Shown here: piece after piece, positions 27,193-36,446 of the stretch
Layout of the letters: every line of letters begins with the position of its first letter
Position numbering within the stretch: the first letter of the stretch is position 1
From: a bacterium
GTDB lineage: Bacteria; Planctomycetota; UBA1135; UBA2386
DNA length: 64,000 nucleotides
NCBI GenBank assembly: GCA_030432695.1
Contig: JAUILN010000015.1
Location: 62,001-126,000, forward strand
Direction: 5' to 3'
Program-made: the position numbers and the translations under genes
The notes under the pieces: generated by a model
Database searches by the model: none
The model's input: the letters and a program-made list of their open reading frames with translations, nothing else
What the model was told of the DNA's origin: nothing

Positions 27193-28647
27193 TCACTGCA
27201 GCGGAATGACCAGCGTGTCGACCTCCGGCACCTCGAGAGTCACCGGGTCGGCGATCAACACCACGCGGATCTGCAGCCACTGCTTGCCGTCGGCGTCGTC
27301 GATGTTGGTCGAGAAGGCGGTGGCGTTGGCACCGGAGGCGTCGTCGGCGCCGCGGAACTCGAAGCGGACCTGGCTGTTGCCGGGTAGCACGGTCGCGGCG
27401 ACCGGCGCTCCGTAGTTCGGGGAGGCCACGCGTGCTGGGCGGAACGGGGACAGCGCGGACGACTCGATGCGGAGCATCTCGAGCTGGTAGTCGACGACGC
27501 CGGAGTCTCCCTGTCCGGTCGTGACCGCATCCGGGTTCACCGGCAAGGGATGGCTAGGGATGCCGCCGACCTCCGAGACACGGGCGAACGGGTTCGCCGA
27601 GCTGATCACACCGAGTTGCAGGACCTGACCGTTGGACCCGGGGCCGGGCACTCCCTGGGCGCCGGTCCGGAAGTCGAGGAGCAGGCTGTCGACGCCGTTG
27701 TAGGGGTATGGACGGGCGAGCTGGTAGTCGACGTAGCCGTCTCCCCGAAGGTCCGCTGGCGTCACGGCGTAGCTTCCCGAGCGCACCACCGATCGATCCC
27801 GCGAGTTGGCCAGGTTCTGTGCGAACGACGGGTCGAGGCCCGAGTTCGGGAACCGCGGCAGCGAGGTGAACTGATCGATCGTGAAGTCCGGTCGGACGTC
27901 GGTGTGCGCCAGTTCGAGGTCCAGTCGGTTCAGCTGCATCGCCTGGAGCACGTTGCCGAACGCGCGCCAGCGGATCGCGGTGATCAGCTCCGGTTCGCCG
28001 GTCGCGTCGAGGTCCTCGGCACGGAGCACGTTCTGGACCCGGGCGCCGCCGGGCGAGAGCGGGCCGATCACCGGCTGCGGAAACACGTAGAAGTCCGTGT
28101 CCACGGTGCGCACCGTGCGGCGCGTCACGATCCCCCGCAGCGCGTGGCGGCTCAGGGGATCGAACGTTCCCGTGAAGCCGTCGCGGAAGGGGGCGTCGAA
28201 CCTCTCGGCCAACACCCGTGTCGTGACGTGAAGGATCGTGCTCTCGCCGTTGGATACGTCGATCCCGGAGGCCGGGCGGCTCGAGTCGATCGTGACGGCT
28301 TGGAAGTAGATCGGCACCAGGTCCAGGCTCGCCGGCACGTTGGGGATGTTCAGCCGGAAGCTCTCGCGGCCGGCGCCTGGAACGAGGCCGTTGGCGAAGG
28401 TGGTCAGCGCCGGACCGAGGTCGAGTCGAAGGGTCTTGCCGGCGACCCGGATCGGGCCGCTGCCCAGGTCGGCGAGGATCGCATAGGCGTCGCCGGGTCT
28501 GCCGTCGAGGTCCAACGTCAGCACGCTGCCGATGGGATAGATCGTCGGCGCTTCGTCGCAACGAAGTTGCGGAAGCGGTGTCTGAGCGGTCAGGGATGCT
28601 GCGGCGAGGAGCGCCGTGGCGCCGAGCAGCTCACGGGTCGTGGTCAT
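27193..28647 (-). CDS. Secreted protein of unknown function with N-terminal recurrent module
   Basis: From ATG 28647 the product has 484 residues with a Sec signal (LLGATALLAAASLTAQ). Residues about 35-130 resemble the recurrent module (LTLDLDGRPGDAYAILADLG, ESFRLNIPNVPASL, PIYFQAVTI), here at the N-terminus rather than the C-terminus. The remainder is beta-rich with phrases such as VLRAEDLDATGEPELITAIRW and is not assigned to a family. The start codon is chosen by the signal peptide; an upstream in-frame ATG at 28698 adds 17 basic residues. Confidence 0.72.
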   Translation of the reverse strand: MTTTRELLGATALLAAASLTAQTPLPQLRCDEAPTIYPIGSVLTLDLDGRPGDAYAILADLGSGPIRVAGKTLRLDLGPALTTFANGLVPGAGRESFRLNIPNVPASLDLVPIYFQAVTIDSSRPASGIDVSNGESTILHVTTRVLAERFDAPFRDGFTGTFDPLSRHALRGIVTRRTVRTVDTDFYVFPQPVIGPLSPGGARVQNVLRAEDLDATGEPELITAIRWRAFGNVLQAMQLNRLDLELAHTDVRPDFTIDQFTSLPRFPNSGLDPSFAQNLANSRDRSVVRSGSYAVTPADLRGDGYVDYQLARPYPYNGVDSLLLDFRTGAQGVPGPGSNGQVLQLGVISSANPFARVSEVGGIPSHPLPVNPDAVTTGQGDSGVVDYQLEMLRIESSALSPFRPARVASPNYGAPVAATVLPGNSQVRFEFRGADDASGANATAFSTNIDDADGKQWLQIRVVLIADPVTLEVPEVDTLVIPLQ

Positions 28648-28813
28648 CGAGGTCTCCGGGGTCGGTGTGGTGCGAGGCTTCCTGCGGTACCCGATCACGC
28701 ACGATCGGTAACCTGCTTCAGCACTCGCGACCCATGCCGGTGTTCCCGGAGTGGCAGAAGGTTGCGCGGCTTTCCGGATTGGAAGGTGTCGTGGCTCTGC
28801 TCACCTGCGTCGA

Positions 28814-28912
28814 CCGAGCTGCCCAACCTTCGCCTACGCGGCTCAGCCGAGCTGACTATCCTTCGCCTACGCGGCGAAGCCGAGCTGACTATCCTTCGCC
28901 TACGCGGCGAAG
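28814..28912. repeat. Three tandem 33-bp units, each with a hairpin, at the 3' end of the cytochrome b gene
   Basis: Units start at 28814, 28847 and 28880. Units 2 and 3 are identical; unit 1 has several changes. Units 2 and 3 contain the stem CCTTCGCC, loop TACGC, stem GGCGAAG. The third unit includes the last codons and TAG stop of the minus-strand cytochrome b/c gene, so the array looks like a tandem copying of that gene's own 3' end and terminator. Confidence 0.9.
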
Positions 28913-30562
28913 GAAGTGCCCGATCGCCCGCAGCTGCTCTTCGGGCACGAAGTCGTAGGGCGGCATGTCTTCGGTGCCCAGCTCCTCCTCGGGGTCCGCG
29001 ATCATCTCGACATACTTGTCGACCGGCATGTCGCGCAGCATCTCCTGCAGGGGCGGCGCGCCGTGCTCCTCCTTGCCGTAGGTGTGGCCGTCGAGCTGCC
29101 ACTCGTGGCAGTCCATGCAGTCGTGGCGGCGGACCAGCGCGTAGCCTTCGCGCTCGAGGCGGTTCCACGACAGGGAGTAGGGCGGCGGGGCGGGGCGTTG
29201 GACGAGTGGGCCGGAGCTGGCGAGGACCGCTTCGTCGACGGGGTCTCCGGTCGTCTCGCCGGCCTCGGCCTGCGCGGCGAGCGCGGCCTTGCCGGCGTCG
29301 CTGTCGGGATCGAGCGGCCGATCGAGGTGGTTGGCGACGCTCAGGCCGACCATGCCGACGAAGACCAGCAGGCCCGGCCACAGCGCCGCGGGATGCGCGA
29401 AGCGGTGGCGGCGCGAACGGTCGAGCCACGGCAGCAGCAGGAGCACCAGCAGCAGCAGCGTCGGGATCACGATCGCCGGCACGATCTCGTAGTCGGACGG
29501 AAACAGCTTGAGCAGCTTGTTCAGCCACAGCACGTACCACTCCGGCCAGGCGAGGTAGCCGTCGTCGCCGGCCACGTAGACCTCGCCGAGCGGGGCGCCG
29601 TCCGGCAGCCAGGCGCGGATGTCCTCGGGTGCGGACGGGTCGCCTTCGGGCGCCGTCATCGCCCAGGAGGCGTAGCCGATCACCGCGGCGACCAGCAGGC
29701 CGAACAGCGCGGCGGGGATGCCGAGCCCCCGGTCGGGGTCCGCGGCGCGGGCACGGCGGCCACGGACGTGCATCCAGACGAGGCCGAGCAGCAGGGCGGG
29801 GAGGATCGCTACGTGCAATGCGTGGAAGCGCAGCAGGGTCGGGTTGGCGATCACGTCGCCGCCGAGCACGGTCTCCTTCAATCGATCGCCGATCCCGGGA
29901 GCGATGCCGAGCAGGCCGGTGCGCACCTCGGTGGCCAACACCGCCTGCTCGCTCCACGGCAGGAGTTCGCCGGTGGTGGCCGCGGCGACCACCAGCAGCA
30001 CCGCGCCCACGCCGGTCCACCAGCCGCGGGTGCCGAGCGCGCGGTACTCGGCGCGGACGAACGCCCACAGCAGGGCGACCACGCCGAGCGCGATCGACAC
30101 GCTCGAGCCGAACCAGTGCAGCGTGCGCAACAGCGCGCCGAGCGGTTCGTCCTGTTGGAGTGCCTGCAAAGACGCGTGGGCGAGGTCGGCGTCTGGCGCG
30201 TAGTGGAACGACAGCCCCATGCCGGTCAGCGCGGTGGTGCCCACGGCGACGGCGAGGCCGAAGGCCAACACCCGGCCGGGGCGTCGTGGAGGAAGTTCGA
30301 CGGGTGGCGCGACCGGTTCATCCTCGGGCGCCTCCACGTCGAACTCGTCGGGCACGGGCGCTCCGGATGGCTCGGTCCCGGGCTCGTCGAACGACGACCC
30401 CTGGTCGGTGAACGACGTCTCCTCCACGCCGGGATCCGGCTTCGGCGGCGGCTGGTCGAAGTCGAGTTCGAACGGTTCGCCCAGCGATCCTCGATCTTCG
30501 CCTCCCTCGTCCCGGCGCTTGGTCAGATCGGGGAAGATCGGGTTGTCGTCGTCGCGATTCAC
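28889..30562 (-). CDS. Cytochrome b fused to C-terminal cytochrome c domain (bc-type complex)
   Basis: A 557-residue respiratory subunit that would pass electrons from quinol via haems b to c in the membrane. After an acidic, cytoplasmic-like extension of about 95 residues come membrane helices of cytochrome b6/subunit IV type: helix B with His149, helix C TTGELLPWSEQAV, helix D RFHALHVAILP...WMH with His250 and His265, and the Qo motif PEWY in WPEWYVLW. The C-terminus holds one haem c site (CMDCH) followed by MPPYDF as possible Met ligand. The fourth haem b ligand expected 14 residues after His149 is Ala163. GTG start at 30562 overlaps the Rieske stop (GTGA). Confidence 0.9.
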   Translation of the reverse strand: MNRDDDNPIFPDLTKRRDEGGEDRGSLGEPFELDFDQPPPKPDPGVEETSFTDQGSSFDEPGTEPSGAPVPDEFDVEAPEDEPVAPPVELPPRRPGRVLAFGLAVAVGTTALTGMGLSFHYAPDADLAHASLQALQQDEPLGALLRTLHWFGSSVSIALGVVALLWAFVRAEYRALGTRGWWTGVGAVLLVVAAATTGELLPWSEQAVLATEVRTGLLGIAPGIGDRLKETVLGGDVIANPTLLRFHALHVAILPALLLGLVWMHVRGRRARAADPDRGLGIPAALFGLLVAAVIGYASWAMTAPEGDPSAPEDIRAWLPDGAPLGEVYVAGDDGYLAWPEWYVLWLNKLLKLFPSDYEIVPAIVIPTLLLLVLLLLPWLDRSRRHRFAHPAALWPGLLVFVGMVGLSVANHLDRPLDPDSDAGKAALAAQAEAGETTGDPVDEAVLASSGPLVQRPAPPPYSLSWNRLEREGYALVRRHDCMDCHEWQLDGHTYGKEEHGAPPLQEMLRDMPVDKYVEMIADPEEELGTEDMPPYDFVPEEQLRAIGHFLRRVGEG

Positions 30563-31041
30563 AGCACCACCTCGATCAGGCCGTCATCGCTGTCGGGGAC
30601 CACCAGCTCGAGGCGGTCGAGCGGGCGCTTCGGCGGTCCGTCGAGCACCTTGCCGAAGGCGTCGAAGGCCGCGTCGTGACACGGACACTTCAGCGGCTCC
30701 GATCCGTCGTCGGGGGCATGCACCACCGGGCAGCCGGCGTGCGTGCAGCGGCTCGACATCGCGAACACCGCGCCGTCCTCACGACCGACGAAGACCTTCT
30801 CGGAGACGGTCTCGACCTCCGGCCCGCGGCGCATCTGGTAGCTGATGGCTCGCTCGAGCAGACCGGTGTCGGGGACCTCGGACAGCTTGCACAGCGGCAC
30901 GCGGGTCGGTCGCACCAGCTTCGGTCGCGCGGCGCCGGAGCGCAGCGCCACGACGGCACCGCCGAGGAAGGGGATCGCGGCGAGGCCGGCCGTCACCAGC
31001 CTGCCGAAGAAACCACGCCGGGTCGTCGGTTGGTCGGGCAT
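30559..31041 (-). CDS. Rieske [2Fe-2S] iron-sulfur protein
   Basis: A 160-residue Rieske subunit of the quinol-cytochrome c reductase whose cytochrome b/c partner follows with overlapping codons. The cluster motifs are intact: CTHAGC (ligands Cys99, His101; disulphide Cys104) and CPCH (ligands Cys119, His122; disulphide Cys121). An N-terminal TTRRGFFGRLVTAGLAAI segment gives a twin-arginine export signal that would also anchor it in the membrane. Start ATG 31041 places the twin arginine at residues 8-9; an upstream ATG at 31077 adds 12 residues without benefit. Confidence 0.92.
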   Translation of the reverse strand: MPDQPTTRRGFFGRLVTAGLAAIPFLGGAVVALRSGAARPKLVRPTRVPLCKLSEVPDTGLLERAISYQMRRGPEVETVSEKVFVGREDGAVFAMSSRCTHAGCPVVHAPDDGSEPLKCPCHDAAFDAFGKVLDGPPKRPLDRLELVVPDSDDGLIEVVL

Positions 31042-31108
31042 GGCCGGTGAGGATAGCCGGGGTGCCGCGTCGATCACCTTTCCGCTTCGTAGACCGCACA
31101 GACCTGAG

Positions 31109-31166
31109 CTGATCGACTCCTCCCGGGAAGCGGCGCGCCCAGAGCTGATTCTCGGGAGGGGTTCAG
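31109..31166. repeat. Dispersed intergenic repeat, copy C (inverted pair)
   Basis: CTGATCGACTCCTCCCGGG at 31109 and CTGATTCTCGGGAGGGGTTC from 31145 form an imperfect inverted repeat that overlaps the stop of the minus-strand FG-GAP gene (31163). Confidence 0.75.
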
Positions 31167-33712
31167 TGCGCCGTCGCGGTGATCTCCACCGAGCGGGTGA
31201 AGCGCCAGCTCGTGGGGTTGGCCGGATCGTGCTGCACCAGCGCCTGGGAGAACAGCGGCACGCCGGCGAGGCCCGGCACGTTCGGCAGCGGGATCGACAG
31301 CGAGGCGCGGTCGGTCGCCAACGGCAGCGGGCCCAACGTCAGCGCGCCGCTCAGGGAGATCCGCAGGTCGCCGAGCGTGCCGAGTGGCAGCGGTGCGGGC
31401 AGCGCGGCGACAGCGACCAGGATCAGCGCCGCCGCGCCGGTCGGTGCCCGCTCGGTGGCGGTGACTTCGAAGACCAGCGTTCGGCCGACCCGGGACACCA
31501 ACGGCGTGGCGAGTTCGCGCCGGGTGCCGCGCAGCACCCGAGTCGGGGCGCCGGATCCGGCCCCCACCACCAGGTCGTCGTCGCCGTCGCCGTCGAGGTC
31601 GCCCGCGGCGAGTGCGGCGATCGGGTCGTCGATCGGCTCGTCCGGTGGGATCGCCGTGAACCGGCCGGTCCCGTCGTTGCGCCATAGTTCGAGGCCGCCA
31701 TCGGCTGCGGCGGCGACGTCGAGGATGCCGTCTCCGTCGAGGTCGAAGGCGGCGAGGTCCCGGGTCGGTCGGGTCGCGAGCGCGGCGGCGGGCAGAGTTT
31801 GCGCGCTCACGTCGGTGAAGGTGCCGTTCGCCATCGCGCGCAGCAGCAGGTCGGGGCCGTCGGTGGCGAACAGAAGGTCCTCGCGGCCGTCCCCGTCGAG
31901 GTCGGCGACCAGCAGCGCGAGCACCGGCAGGTCGAGACCGGCAGGCAGTCGAAGCGCGGCCTCGTCGGTGAACGACAAGCCGCCCCGATTGCGCAAGACG
32001 GCCGGCGTGCCGCCGTCGTAGCCGATCACGAGATCGGGGCGTCCATCGCCGTCGACGTCGATCCGACCGAGCGCGGTGGTGATCCGGTCGGGGGCCCGCC
32101 AGCCGGTGCCGGTGGACACGTTGAAGGCGCCGCTGCCGTCGTTGACCAAGAGCCGATCGGGCCCGTGGCCGCCGACGACCAGTTCCGGGTCGCCGTCCTG
32201 GTCGAGGTCGGCAGCCAGCAGCGACGTGGCGAATCCGGCGGTGAGCGGCCAGCGCGCCGGAGCGGCCGAGGTGAAGCCGCCGAGTCCGTCGCCGTCGTAG
32301 AGCGCTCCGGCATTGCCGAAGCCGACGGTCGCAAGATCGAGAGTGCCGTTGCCATCCGCGTCGAGCCAGGCGATCGCGGTGGTGGTCTGGTCGGTCGACG
32401 GGAGGCTGGTGCTGCGGAAGCTTCCGGTCGGCGAACCGCGCTCGACGCTGTCGGGGCCGTCGAGAGCCGAGGCGACGTCGAGCAGACGGTCGCCCTGCAC
32501 GTCCCCGAGCGCGAGCGCTGTGACAGCGCGCGCGGCGTCCGGGAACTCGCGAGCGGTGGCGTCGACGAACGTGCCGTCGCCGGCGCCGAACAGCAAGCGA
32601 CTCGGTCCGGCTGTTCGCGCCAGTAGCAGGTCGTGGTCGCCGTCGCCGTCGAGGTCGGTCGCGACCACCGCACGAGTGATGCCATCGAGTGGCGGGATGG
32701 CGCCACGGGTGATCCGCATCCTGCCGGTTCCGTCATTGCGGAGCAGGTCGGCATGTCCGGCGCCGACGCGGACCACGTCCTGGTCACCATCCCCGTCGGC
32801 GTCGAAGGTGGCGAGGTCGAGCGTTGGACCACTGCGGATCGGGGTCAGCGGACTCGGCGGCTCGACGAAGTTGCCGCGGCCGTCGCCCAGCCACAGTGCA
32901 TCGGTGCCGAAGCCGATCCGCAGCCCGGCGAACAGGTCGATGTCGCCGTCGCCGTCGAAGTCGGCGAGCGCCAGCGACCAGACGCCGTTCAGCGGGCGTG
33001 GCAGGCGGCTCGCGGTCACGTCGGTGAAACGGCCGGTGCCGTCGTTGGCGAGGTAGCGGAGCGGTCCGTTCGCGGCGCCGAGCAAGACGTCGAGGTCGGT
33101 GTCGCCGTCCAGGTCGGCGAGGAGGACGCGGCGGGCCTCGTCGATCGGCGGCGACGGGAACTCGGCCGGCGGTGCGGCGGAGAAGGTACCGGTGCCGTCG
33201 TTGCGCCACAGAGCGGAAGGGCCGAACTCGACCGCGAGCACCAGGTCGAGGTCACCATCGGCGTCGACGTCCCCGGCTGCGGCGTCGTAGCTGTCGAAGA
33301 TGCCCAGCGGTAGGCGGCTCAGCGAGACGTCCTGGAACGTGCCGCCGGCCTGCAGCAACAGGCGCGGGAAGATCAGGTCGGCGCTGAGCACGTCGAGGTC
33401 GCCATCGCCGTCGGCGTCGAAGGTCACCACCGCGTGGCTTTGCGCGTTGATCACCGGCAGCGTGAGCCGTGGCGCCGGGGCGAAGACCGTACGGCCGTCG
33501 CCGAGCCACAGTCGGTTCGGGCCGACGCCGGCGCGGACCACGTCGAGCCATCCGTCGCGGTCGAGGTCGGCGACGGCGAAGTCGTAGGCCTCGGTCGCGA
33601 GCCTGGGCAGATGTTCGCGCAGGACTTCCCTGGGGGCCTGACCGGACGCGGACGCGGTGAAGACGGACAGCGCTGCGGCGACCGAGCAGAGGGCGAAGGA
33701 GAGGGATTGCAA
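31163..33712 (-). CDS. Large secreted FG-GAP/VCBS repeat protein
   Basis: About 849 residues from TTG 33712, which sets a compact Sec signal (MQSLSFALCSVAAALSVFTA, cleaved after ASASGQ). At least a dozen VCBS/FG-GAP blades follow with calcium motifs (DADGDGDLD, DLDGDTDLD, DFDGDGDIDL, DLDQDGDPEL) and LWRNDGTGRF segments, suggesting two propellers. The last 100 residues are the recurrent module, ending SLSIPLPNVPGLAGVPLFSQAL. A second TTG at 33772 would extend the protein by 20 residues. Related in plan to the FG-GAP protein at 8822. The gene is separated from the Rieske operon by a dispersed repeat. Confidence 0.85.
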   Translation of the reverse strand: MQSLSFALCSVAAALSVFTASASGQAPREVLREHLPRLATEAYDFAVADLDRDGWLDVVRAGVGPNRLWLGDGRTVFAPAPRLTLPVINAQSHAVVTFDADGDGDLDVLSADLIFPRLLLQAGGTFQDVSLSRLPLGIFDSYDAAAGDVDADGDLDLVLAVEFGPSALWRNDGTGTFSAAPPAEFPSPPIDEARRVLLADLDGDTDLDVLLGAANGPLRYLANDGTGRFTDVTASRLPRPLNGVWSLALADFDGDGDIDLFAGLRIGFGTDALWLGDGRGNFVEPPSPLTPIRSGPTLDLATFDADGDGDQDVVRVGAGHADLLRNDGTGRMRITRGAIPPLDGITRAVVATDLDGDGDHDLLLARTAGPSRLLFGAGDGTFVDATAREFPDAARAVTALALGDVQGDRLLDVASALDGPDSVERGSPTGSFRSTSLPSTDQTTTAIAWLDADGNGTLDLATVGFGNAGALYDGDGLGGFTSAAPARWPLTAGFATSLLAADLDQDGDPELVVGGHGPDRLLVNDGSGAFNVSTGTGWRAPDRITTALGRIDVDGDGRPDLVIGYDGGTPAVLRNRGGLSFTDEAALRLPAGLDLPVLALLVADLDGDGREDLLFATDGPDLLLRAMANGTFTDVSAQTLPAAALATRPTRDLAAFDLDGDGILDVAAAADGGLELWRNDGTGRFTAIPPDEPIDDPIAALAAGDLDGDGDDDLVVGAGSGAPTRVLRGTRRELATPLVSRVGRTLVFEVTATERAPTGAAALILVAVAALPAPLPLGTLGDLRISLSGALTLGPLPLATDRASLSIPLPNVPGLAGVPLFSQALVQHDPANPTSWRFTRSVEITATAH

Positions 33713-33840
33713 GGTGGGAAGGGAAGGCGGGGAGGGGGCCACGATGCTCGGTGCGAGCTGGCGCGGACGCAAGCTCCCCCGACCGATCGCCGGCGGAGCC
33801 GGGACGCCGGCGTGCCGCGATCAGGCAAGCCGGGCATGAT

Positions 33841-35016
33841 GTGGACGTGGCCGAGCACCGGACGATCCTGCACGCGGATCTCGACGCCTTCTATGCGGCG
33901 GTCGAGCAGCGGGACGATCCACGGCTGCGTGGTCGGCCAGTGGTGGTGGGCGGGATGGGGCGGCGGGGCGTGGTGTCGACCGCGAGCTACGAGGCGCGCC
34001 GGTTCGGGGTGCGGAGCGCGATGCCCGGCAGCGAGGCCCGGCGACGCTGTCCGGATGCGGTCTTCGTGTCGCCGCGGATGGAGGTCTATCTCCGCGAGGC
34101 GCAAGTCGTCCGCGAGGTCTTCGAATCGTTGACGCCATTGGTGGAGCCGCTGTCGCTCGACGAGGCGTTCCTCGACGTCACCGGCAGCGCGGCCCTGTTC
34201 GGCGACGGCCCGGCAATCGCGGCGCGGCTACGGGCGGAGGTGCTGGAGCGCACCGGGCTCACCGTCTCGGTCGGGGTCGCCGCCAACAAGTTCGTCGCCA
34301 AGGTCGCGTCGGACCTGCGCAAGCCCGACGCGCTGGTCGTGGTCCCGGCCGGGACCGAAGCGGCGTTCCTCGCACCGCTCGGCGTGGAGCGGCTGTGGGG
34401 GGCAGGGCCGGTGACGGTCGACCGCCTGCGGGCGCTCGGCCTCGCGACGGTCGGGGAGCTGGCCGACTTCCCGGCGCAGCTGCTCGCGGCACGGATCGGC
34501 GAGCGAGCCGCACGGCATCTGCAGTGCCTGGCGCGCGGCGAAGACGACCGACCGGTGGTGCCCGATCGGGAGGCGAAGTCGATCTCCCGCGAGACCACCT
34601 TCGAGCGCGATCTCCGTGACGACGAGGCCTGTCATCGCGTGCTGCTCGAACTGGCCGAGTCGGTCGGTCGGCGGCTCCGCCGCGCGGGCAAGCGCAGCGC
34701 TTCGGTTCGCCTGAAGGTGCGCTTCCCACCGTTCCGCACCGTCACCCGGCAAGCTGCGGTCGATCCGCCGACCGACGACGACCTGCAGATCGCGGCGCTC
34801 GCGCGCCGGCTGCTCGGTCAGGTGCGTTCGAGTCGTCAGCCGGTGCGGCTGCTCGGGGTCGGGGCCGCGGAGCTGATCGATGGTGATGTCCCGCGGCAGG
34901 GCAGCCTGTTCGGCGAGGATGCGCCGGCGGTCGACCCACGGCGCGCCCGGCTCACGCAGGCCGTCGACGATCTGCGGGAGCGATTCGGCGACGGCGTGAT
35001 CCGGCGTGGGGGGTGA
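33841..35016 (+). CDS. dinB: Y-family DNA polymerase (DNA polymerase IV)
   Basis: A 391-residue translesion polymerase. Catalytic carboxylates are present: DLDAFYAAVE near residue 13 and SLDEAFLDVTG at 105-115, with the family motif YEARRFGVRSAMP (50-62), a helix-hairpin-helix segment (LWGAGPVTVDRLRALGL) and the little-finger domain in the C-terminal third. The C-terminal SLFGED motif (QGSLFG) is a short clamp-binding-like peptide. Start is GTG at 33841 or the GTG two codons later. No lexA box was recognised upstream. It is convergent with the next gene. Confidence 0.92.
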   Translation: MDVAEHRTILHADLDAFYAAVEQRDDPRLRGRPVVVGGMGRRGVVSTASYEARRFGVRSAMPGSEARRRCPDAVFVSPRMEVYLREAQVVREVFESLTPLVEPLSLDEAFLDVTGSAALFGDGPAIAARLRAEVLERTGLTVSVGVAANKFVAKVASDLRKPDALVVVPAGTEAAFLAPLGVERLWGAGPVTVDRLRALGLATVGELADFPAQLLAARIGERAARHLQCLARGEDDRPVVPDREAKSISRETTFERDLRDDEACHRVLLELAESVGRRLRRAGKRSASVRLKVRFPPFRTVTRQAAVDPPTDDDLQIAALARRLLGQVRSSRQPVRLLGVGAAELIDGDVPRQGSLFGEDAPAVDPRRARLTQAVDDLRERFGDGVIRRGG

Positions 35017-35042
35017 CGGCTGTCGCCGGGGCGCGCGGCAGA

Positions 35043-35789
35043 TCAGTCGACCAGGCCGCGTTCCCGGAGCCATGCGCGCAGCGCGACGGCTGCGGAGGGC
35101 AGTGCGTCCAGGACGAAGCAGGGCGCGTGCGGACCGTCGACCCGCGGCATCGCGGCCGCGGAGTCGGGACTCCAGGCGCACCAGTCCCGATCGCGGCGCG
35201 GGGCATCGAGCGAGGTCCTGTCGTCGGCCCCGAGCGCGCGTGGGACTTCGGACGTCGCCAACCACGAACGCCGCAGGGTCCAGTGGACCAACCGGTCGAT
35301 CGCCTCGCGCTGTCCGGGACCGGCGCGCCACGCGGCGCGGCCGAGCAGGCTCAGGATCCAGGCGGCGTCGGGGTCGACGGCCAGCGGCAGCCAACCGAGG
35401 ATCGCCACGGCGCGTGCCTCGTTCCCCGCAGGCAACGGGAGCCGGAAGCGCCCCCACTCGCTGGGATCCACGGCGCCTGCCGTCGAGGCGAAAGAAGTGG
35501 CGACGCGAAACCACGAACCGGCGGCGAACAGGCACTGATCGAGTGCCGCGCGGTCGGGCATGCGGACGGAGGCGAGCTGCAGTTTCGTCACGGCGGCGCG
35601 CATCGGCTCGGCGGCGACGCAGTCGTGGCGCGGGAGCAGCAGGGACTGGGCGTCGCGCCAGATCCGGTCGTCCTCCGTCCGCGCGCGATGCGCGGTCCGC
35701 GAGGCGGTGGGCAGCGAGTGTTCCCCGTGCCCGTGACGCGCCAGTTCCTGGCGGGTCGCGGGGGGAGCCAGCGGAGTTCTGGTTCTCAT
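35043..35789 (-). CDS. Hypothetical protein
   Basis: A 248-residue protein from ATG 35789, with no recognised family. It is Trp/Arg/Ala-rich, with motifs such as GSWFRVATSF, GWLPLAVDPDAAWILSLL and RDRDWCAWSPDSA and a C-terminal helix VALRAWLRERGLVD. No signal peptide or membrane helix is evident. An upstream in-frame start at 35936 would add a 49-residue Pro/Arg-rich stretch that reads like non-coding DNA. Convergent with dinB, 26 bases apart. Confidence 0.6.
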   Translation of the reverse strand: MRTRTPLAPPATRQELARHGHGEHSLPTASRTAHRARTEDDRIWRDAQSLLLPRHDCVAAEPMRAAVTKLQLASVRMPDRAALDQCLFAAGSWFRVATSFASTAGAVDPSEWGRFRLPLPAGNEARAVAILGWLPLAVDPDAAWILSLLGRAAWRAGPGQREAIDRLVHWTLRRSWLATSEVPRALGADDRTSLDAPRRDRDWCAWSPDSAAAMPRVDGPHAPCFVLDALPSAAVALRAWLRERGLVD

Positions 35790-35953
35790 CGGTCGGTCTC
35801 GTTCCGGCGTGCGACGGCACGCCGCGGTGCTCAGTGGTGTTGCTGGGTCGACGTCTTCCTGCGTGGACCGAGGGGGCCTCGCAGGCCACCCGAGCACCGG
35901 AACCGTCCGAGCTTCAGGGTGGCCTCCGCGAGCCACCCCGGCGTCGGTTCTCG

Positions 35954-36214
35954 TCAGTCGCGAGCGAACCGGGGGGACTCGTGCCGCTTGGGCGGAAGGG
36001 CCACAAAAAGGGCCCGAGCCGGACAGGCGGCCGTCGGGACGAGCGTCGTGGCTACGACGCGCGTCGAGACAGGCTGCGTGCGCGACGCATTCGCCAGGCG
36101 GTTCGCCGGGACCTGGACCGTCGCGAATCGAGCGAGCGACGACGCGGGCTTCGACGGCATCCGGCCATCGAGGCTGCGCAGCGCGTTCGGGTCTCGTTTC
36201 GCGGTCGTGGTCAT
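35954..36214 (-). CDS. Possible small protein in the 35.8-36.4 kb gap
   Basis: An 86-residue frame starting ATG ACC ACG ACC, with GC at most third positions, as in real genes here. The product (starting MTTTAKRDPNALRSLDG) has no recognisable domain, signal or membrane helix. It is the only plausible coding stretch in the roughly 650-base interval between the hypothetical gene (35789) and the first PKD gene (36447). It could be a chance frame. Confidence 0.3.
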   Translation of the reverse strand: MTTTAKRDPNALRSLDGRMPSKPASSLARFATVQVPANRLANASRTQPVSTRVVATTLVPTAACPARALFVALPPKRHESPRFARD

Positions 36215-36446
36215 GGCGAGTCCGGGAGTGTGGGGTCTCGTATCGCGCGTGGCAAGCCCGCAGCGCGACGCGACGGTCTAGTTCGCACCTGCGGCGGCGT
36301 CACTCGGCCTTCGCGGAATCCCCGCGCCGAGCCCCAAGGAGGCGCGGCGCACCACGTGCATCGACGCGCGGATATGCTCGCGGCGTGGATCCGACGCGCC
36401 TCGTGAGGACGCCGGTTCCGCGTGGTCTCTCCGACGCTCGCCCCCG

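Noticed and set aside
28814..28912. Possible CRISPR array or coding repeat protein
   Set aside because: Units are contiguous with no spacers, and they contain the stop codon of the neighbouring gene; the plus-strand reading is an antisense shadow.
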